A stretch of 64,000 nucleotides of DNA from NCBI RefSeq assembly GCF_003597395.2, contig NC_133790.1:21009100-21073099 (forward strand), read 5' to 3'. This DNA comes from Chelonoidis abingdonii. Its lineage: Eukaryota > Chordata > Testudines > Testudinidae. The notes under the pieces were generated by a model. That model did not search any database, was not told the origin of the DNA, and worked only from the letters and a program-made list of their open reading frames with translations. Of the stretch, positions 58,496-64,000 are shown one piece after another. Position 1 is the first letter of the stretch, and every line of letters begins with the position of its first letter. Position numbers and translations under genes: made by a program.

Positions 58496-58986
58496 CACAG
58501 CAAGGTGCTGGTGGATACTGTGGTGGAAACCTCTGCTGTTTCTGTGATCCCCCACTGCCTTGTTCCATGTGTAGCACAGAACTACCCGCAGCAGGTGTTG
58601 CGAGGCTTGAGAGGGGACACGGTGAACGAATAGCTCAAGATATCAAGACAATAACAGAGGAATTCTGCAGGCATGTCAGAGGTAGAAACTTTCTGGAAAA
58701 CCAGCGCTGTGACTGCACCTTGTGGAAACTAAGACGACAGCCAAAGAGGTCTCAGGGATTGCAGGTGAGCTAATTGAGCTCTTTGCATCAATCTTCACCA
58801 CAAAGAAACACCTACCCCAGATTACTCTTGCCAGGCAGGAGGGGTGGGGCCTGACCAGAGACGGAGAGATCAATAAAGAGCTGATGGAACAACCTGAGAA
58901 ACAAAGGCCCAATCCTATGATGAATCCCTAGTGGACACAGCATTTGCTAATAAGAGTAGCCTACCACCTTCCACGCCCAGCAGCAT

Positions 58987-59164
58987 GGGGCCCGGATTCA
59001 GACAAACACTTAAATACACACAAACTTCAATCCATCCCTATTCAGGAAAGCACTTAAGCACACACTTAACTTTAACCATGTGTTGAAGTCCCACTGAAGT
59101 CAATGGCACCTTCACAACTCAATAGGACTTAAGCAAGTCCTGAATGCTTGACTGAATCAGGGCC
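58987..59164. repeat. Old DNA-transposon MITE
   Basis: Terminal inverted repeats GGCCCGGATTCAG and CTGAATCAGGGCC around AAGCACTTAAGCAC-type inner motifs and a GAAGTCAATGG phrase. A related fragment lies at 43230-43390. Confidence 0.55.
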
Positions 59165-59259
59165 TCTGTTTGCAGGATCAGCCTCTTACACTACCATCAA
59201 TCACCAAGATCACATAGCGCGCCTGTGAAAACACTGACAGTACTAGCAAAAGTTGCTCA

Positions 59260-59890
59260 GTGATGAGTTAAACCAGGCGCTACCCTAGAGGACCAGAAGT
59301 TGATCAATGTTGTAACTTTTTAAAAAGCTTAAGGGAGCTCCCAGGAATTCTAGACCAGTGAGCCCTACCTAAGTACTGAGAAAACTAAATGAGAAAATCA
59401 TTAGCCAGAGCTATAACCCTGGTCTGATCAGTGCAGTGTGACAGGCCAAGCCAGCAGGGTAAACTGGTGGCAATGATTTATTAGCAAAACTGGATAATAT
59501 GTGTACAACTGCTGGGTATGATCCATAAAACTCTTTGATAAGGATTTCAATAAAGTGCCGCAGAAGGGGCTATCAAGGACGCTTGGTAACCACAGACTGT
59601 GATATCCAGACCTGTACTGGACTAAAAACTGGTTAAAAGATAGGAAGTTAAAGAGTATAGGAATAAATAGCCTGAGCTCAGCATGGGGAGTGCTTAGGAA
59701 CGGTTTGCCCTATGCCCAGTGGGAGCTGTACTCCTCAATATATCTGTTAATGACCTGGAAGAGGCAGTGTTAATGAAAGGGCTGAGCATACAAATTTAGG
59801 TTATCAGACCCCAGGGAAGTTTGCAAACAGCTCATGAAGAGCTTGAAAAAAATGGAAAATGGGGCAACATGATGGCAGATGATCTGTGCA
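59260..59890 (+). mobile_element. Ancient CR1-like LINE fragment
   Basis: Highly degraded reverse transcriptase: phrases such as GGATTTCAATAAAGTGCC (F-D/N-K-V-P), CTAAAAACTGGTTAAAAGAT (NWLKD) and CTGTTAATGACCTGGAAGAG (VNDLEE) appear in correct order. Confidence 0.65.
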
Positions 59891-61365
59891 TGGTGATACC
59901 TGGTGGGAAACAGCTTAGCAATGCACACCGATGGGGTTGGTTTAGAAGCTCTTTTCACCCAGCACAGAAATCTCTCTCTACCAATGTGTGAAGACATGCA
60001 GGAGGCACTGTATGTGTCATCCAGATCCCGATAGCTCCTAATTCATTCCCTCTTATCCACAGCTTATAAATGAAATTGTGTCTGGGAAGGGGAAAAGGTA
60101 TTTCTTTGGAAAGGATGAAGGGGACCTAGGAGAGAGTTAAGAATCAGAACTGGCAAATCAAACAATCATCACCGGAGTTCAGTGCTTAAAAATAATACTA
60201 TAACTCTGTCTATGCTGCCTGTATAGGAAATGGCGTAACAGAGACTGTGCTGGGCAACCTGTACTCGTGTTTAAAAAAACAAGAAAAAGTGTTTTCCAGT
60301 CTAAGGCAGCTGCTTATAGCTCAGATTGCAATAGAAATGACAGCTAACCAGACAGAACAATTCAAGCTCAAACTGAGGTAGGTCATTTCATTTATGATCA
60401 TGGGCATCTGCAGCTGGCATGCTCAGACCGTGCTAAGGTAATTTAACATCTCAAAAGCAAGGGCAAGATCAGTGACAGCAACAGATTTTCCCCTTCCTAC
60501 TAACAAAATCTGGCAGCAGCCTAGTATCCTGGCCATTCCAGCTATGTTACCTGAAACCTCACAACATACCCACCTCCTTCCCCTTTCCACTCACCCCTAC
60601 AAACACATCTGGACACACACAAGCCTACCTGGAACGAGGCCTGATTTTTCCACAGAGTCTGTGTGGCATTTCACAGGGTGTTTTCAACACATCACATCAC
60701 TGGCAGTTTGTCTCATGAGCTTCCCTGAAGAGAAAGGAGACTTGAGAGCAACTTCCTTCTGTCTGTTCTCCTGAGGGTGAACTAGACAGGCTTAAATAAC
60801 TTGCAATTCCTTGCCTGGACACTAGATGGCATGTGCCATGAGTTGTAGGAAATTTAAAGGTGACCTGTGGTTTTGTTTTTTTTTAAATGAGCTAATTAGT
60901 GTGTAAGGGTACCTACCAAAAGGTCCCAAAGGAGACAGGTTGCATCAGGGGTTCTGCACCCCAGGCTAGATTATCCACTGCCCTGCTTCTGCTGTGGTGC
61001 CAGTGGTATTACACAACTGTTTGGATCTGGTAGCATTTTACAATCCCTTTGCTCTGAGATAAATGACTCAGCAGAATGCAGGGCACCAGAGAAGCAGACC
61101 CATAACCTAGGACTTCAGTTCCTGTCTCCTGAAATTAGATTGGCTGGTAGCCCCCACTGTCACACCCCAGTGTGCCGCATGCTGTGATGTCACAGCAATC
61201 ACACAATACTGCCCAACCTGGGGTCAGGCCATAGGGGGTGGAGTCAAGTAGCGACATTAAAAAAAAAAGATAATTCTTGTAATCACTCTTTTGTCCCTCT
61301 GACCTTTGCTCTTGGGTCATCGAGTGAAAAAAAAGCTTTCAAAAATATGACAATACTCCGCAGCT
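59891..61365. other. Non-coding stretch, nothing recognised
   Basis: No gene or named repeat supported. Confidence 0.5.
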
Positions 61366-61369
61366 GTGC

Positions 61370-61662
61370 TGCCAGCTCTTGCAATTGGATTGTCAATCAC
61401 TCTTGCAATATTTGGTGCTTTTCTTCAAGTCTCAGCTCCAGGAAACATGAGGCTTGGGGAGAATCTCAACTTTCGTTTCAAGGCAAGTAAGGAGAGAAAA
61501 GCTTGAAAATGTGACCCCGGAAGGCTATGACACCGGCAGCAGACCATAAATGGAGCCCGAAAGTAGTTGCTCTTAAAAATCTCGGTATTTTAAGTCAATC
61601 TCATAATTTCTGAGGGCCTGACTCGTGACTTTTGAAAGCTTGGGGTTGGCAACGCTGGAAAA
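61370..61662. repeat. Probable DNA-transposon repeat
   Basis: Right end CTTGGGGTTGGCAACGCTGG and the preceding TTGAAAG are phrases frequent in reptile repeats. The left boundary is a guess. Confidence 0.35.
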
Positions 61663-62056
61663 CTCCAAGACTTTTTTTGCAGAACAACCAAAAAAACCCT
61701 CTCTGAATTTTATCGGAAAGGCTAGCCCAGCTGCCCAGGAAACAGCCAAGGACGCAGCCCACCTCTCCACCCCCAAGGAGGGCGGCCTGGGGAGCTGGCC
61801 AGGTGGGGAACTGGCCAACTGACCCTCCCCCCGGAATCCAAGGGTTCCTGGGACCCTTGGGTCTGCAGCAGCACACCAAGCGAACTGACAAGGAGCTGAG
61901 GAGCCAGGTCTGCTTAGCAGTCTGCCCTGCAGCCTGGGACCCTGGAAGCCTTGAGTCCAAGGCAACCCACTTGGTGGACTGCCCTGAACTGGAGTCACCC
62001 TGCTGAGGAGCTGTGAGCCTGGAAGCTTGGTAGCTGGGACGCCCAGTCAGCCCGCC

Positions 62057-62120
62057 AGGCTGGAGGTGAAGGAGCCAGGCAGGGAGCCAGGCTGGAGGTG
62101 AAGGAGCCAGGCAGGGAGCC
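62057..62120. repeat. Tandem duplication, 32-bp unit x 2
   Basis: Two identical head-to-tail 32-bp units beginning AGGCTGGAGGTGAAGGAGCC. Confidence 0.97.
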
Positions 62121-62409
62121 AGGTTTCCAAGTCAGCCTGGCCAGTTTCTTCAGAATTGTCCCATTCCAGCAGAACATTCGGTTTTGATGAGCCGGGCTTT
62201 GCTGATGGAAAACCATCCCCTCCCACACAGATCTAATTGAAACAGGTACCCCAAACACCGCCTGAAGCCTGCTGTGCAAGCTTTGGACCGCAAGTGTATA
62301 CTTCAGAACTTTTCTTTGTATAAAGGAACTTGAGATTTAGCTTTTTTTAAAATAAGCTATTACATTTGAGGCCTGGTCTAGTGGTAACACCCAGAAGCCA
62401 GGAACCTAA

Positions 62410-62555
62410 CCCTGCCTCTAACATCAATGTCACAGTTATGCCTCAGTTTACCCATCCATAAAATGGGAAGAGTACTACTGCCCTGCATCATTGGGCTGTC
62501 GTAATGTTTGTAAAGAGAAAGCTCTCATTGCTAAGCATTACTGATGCCTCTCAGG
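62410..62555 (+). repeat. MIR-like ancient SINE fragment
   Basis: TATGCCTCAGTTTACCCATC, ATAAAATGGGAAGAGTACTA, then AAGAGAAAGCTCTCATTGCT follow the MIR order. Confidence 0.6.
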
Positions 62556-63069
62556 ACATGGTAGTGTCAGGGTAGTGAGGTGTTGATGGCTATTGCACTA
62601 AAGAAGGTTTTGAGTTCGCTCGTTTCTATCTAGGCTCTGTTCTGCTAACGCACTTGCTGAGATACCAGAAACAGGTGGTGAGGAAGGAGGTTGGTGCTTC
62701 TACAGCAGTGTCTACTGTAGCTGCTCTCTTTCCTCCCTGGTTTTCTTTCTTCCAGAAATTCCTTTAAAGATGTAGATGAAGATATTCATGAAAGAGCCTT
62801 TTGTGGCTGATGTTACAAGGCAAACGTTGCCTAACAGATGTAAGCCAGCTGTACTGAGCACAGGAGGACAATGTACTTTTTAGAACATGCAGGCAGGGGA
62901 GGCGTGGGGGATGGTACATTGGCCTCTGCTGCTAGTACGTTAGAAATTCCTTTTACTCCAAAGGTTAACATGGTTAATGTTGATGGTGAATGTCATTGGT
63001 TCTGACAGTGCCTTGGGAAGCAGGCTCAGTTCATGGTGGCTCTCCAATCTGTAGAAGGCAGGTGCAAGG

Positions 63070-63318
63070 TAGGGTGACCAGATGTCCCAATAAAATCGGG
63101 ACTGTCCCGATATTTAGGTTTTTGTCCTGATATTTCGTTCTGCCAGCAGCACTCGGCTTTTTTTTTTTCCTTCTCCTCGCTGCTCCGCCAGCAGCACTTG
63201 CCTCCCCAGCCCCGGCCTGCTGCTCCGCCGGCAGCACTCACCCCTTTTTTTTTGCTCTGCTAGCGGACCACCCCCACCATGTGTCCCAATATTTTCTCCC
63301 TTTCATCTGGCCACCCTA
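63070..63318. mobile_element. MITE with TAGGGTGACCAGATG ends
   Basis: Terminal inverted repeats TAGGGTGACCAGATG and CATCTGGCCACCCTA. Its 8-bp target duplication GTGCAAGG is at 63062-63069 on the left and, because another MITE landed on the right boundary, at 63581-63588 on the right. Compatible with a hAT-type element. Confidence 0.85.
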
Positions 63319-63321
63319 GAG

Positions 63322-63575
63322 CAGGGGTCGGCAACCTTTCAGAAGTGGTGTGCCAAGTCTTCATTTAGTCACTCTAATTTAAGGTTTCATGTGCCAGTAA
63401 TACATTTTAACGGTTTTAGGTCTCTTTCTATAAGTCTATAATAAATTATTATATACTTTACATACAACAGGGTTTTTAAAATGTTTAAGAAGCTTCATTT
63501 ACAATAAAATTAAAAATGCAGAGCCCCCTGGACCGTGTGAGTGCCACTGAAAATCAGCTCGCATGCCTACCCCTG
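63322..63575 (-). mobile_element. hAT-type MITE inserted at the edge of another MITE
   Basis: Ends CAGGGGTCGGCAACCT and GCCTACCCCTG; reverse-oriented relative of 23815-24122. Target duplication CCCTAGAG (63314-63321) and CCCTAGTG (63576-63583), seven of eight identical. Confidence 0.88.
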
Positions 63576-64000
63576 CCCTAGTGCAAGGATAGTGCTCAGA
63601 GGGAGGAAATGACTAGTGTGAACGGCAGACATTGCATGCGTGTGAGAAAGGCTGTTATTCCACCAGAGCCTTGACCTGGAAAAGCAAGGAGGACGCTTGC
63701 ACTAACAGGCCCAATCGAGCTAGGTATTAACAATGCAAGTGTTTGCTGGGAACAGCTGGGCCTGTAGAAGGGATTCAACCCAGCCAGGCTGCGGAAGGGA
63801 ATCTCAATAGGTTAAGTGAGCGTTTCACACTCCGGCTAAGGGCACTGCTCTTGCAAACAAAGGAGCCAGGGTTCTACACCTTCATGTTGCTGTGATCTGC
63901 GAAAACCCATTTAGCAAATGCTTCGGGGTGTCCTGCACAGGAGAGAAAGTGTATGAATGATGGGAAAACAGCAGCTAGCATGGGCCAAATTCAGTGCTGG

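Noticed and set aside
61573..61998. 141-residue open frame on the minus strand
   Set aside because: Overlaps a dispersed repeat and several other frames on both strands; no recognisable domain.

Overview
This is a vertebrate, most likely cryptodiran turtle, genomic window. A single gene is spread over short GT-AG exons. The rest is dominated by repeats typical of turtles: CR1-type LINEs, a tRNA-derived SINE like the Cry/tortoise SINE of hidden-necked turtles, Harbinger and hAT elements with their MITEs, old MIR-like SINEs and solo endogenous-retrovirus LTRs. There are no bacterial features, operons or CRISPR arrays.

Positions 43-20036 on the minus strand hold all the coding sequence of gamma-glutamyltransferase 1 (GGT1). 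I reassembled 12 coding exons, all with GT-AG introns and compatible phases. They give 1719 coding bases, 572 residues plus stop, against 569 residues for human GGT1. The reading frame is intact, and the signal anchor, the autoprocessing and catalytic threonine (T385), the substrate-binding residues and the conserved C-terminal GGY-type end are all present. The stop codon lies 43 bases from the left edge, so the 3' UTR and polyadenylation site are mostly outside the window. The 5' non-coding exons and promoters lie somewhere to the right of 20036 and could not be pinned down.

The introns carry a LINE with a strange internal patch (480-3137), an (AC)n microsatellite, a foldback hAT element (8046-9682), an inverted pair of tRNA-SINEs (10404-10886) and hAT-type MITEs.

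The region 20037-64000 has no gene I can support. It contains a 2.28-kb Harbinger element with a Myb/SANT remnant (20533-22811), two 294-bp Harbinger MITEs, a hAT MITE with a perfect 8-bp target duplication (23815-24122), CR1 copies, a solo LTR with target duplication (33111-33506), a stretch that looks like poor consensus sequence (about 36880-38010), a cluster of related LTRs (48.8-52.3 kb) and a nested pair of MITEs (63062-63588). I found no sign of a new multi-gene biological system. The notable points are structural: repeats that flank or could fold around GGT1 exons, nested transposition events with a readable order, and possible assembly problems.
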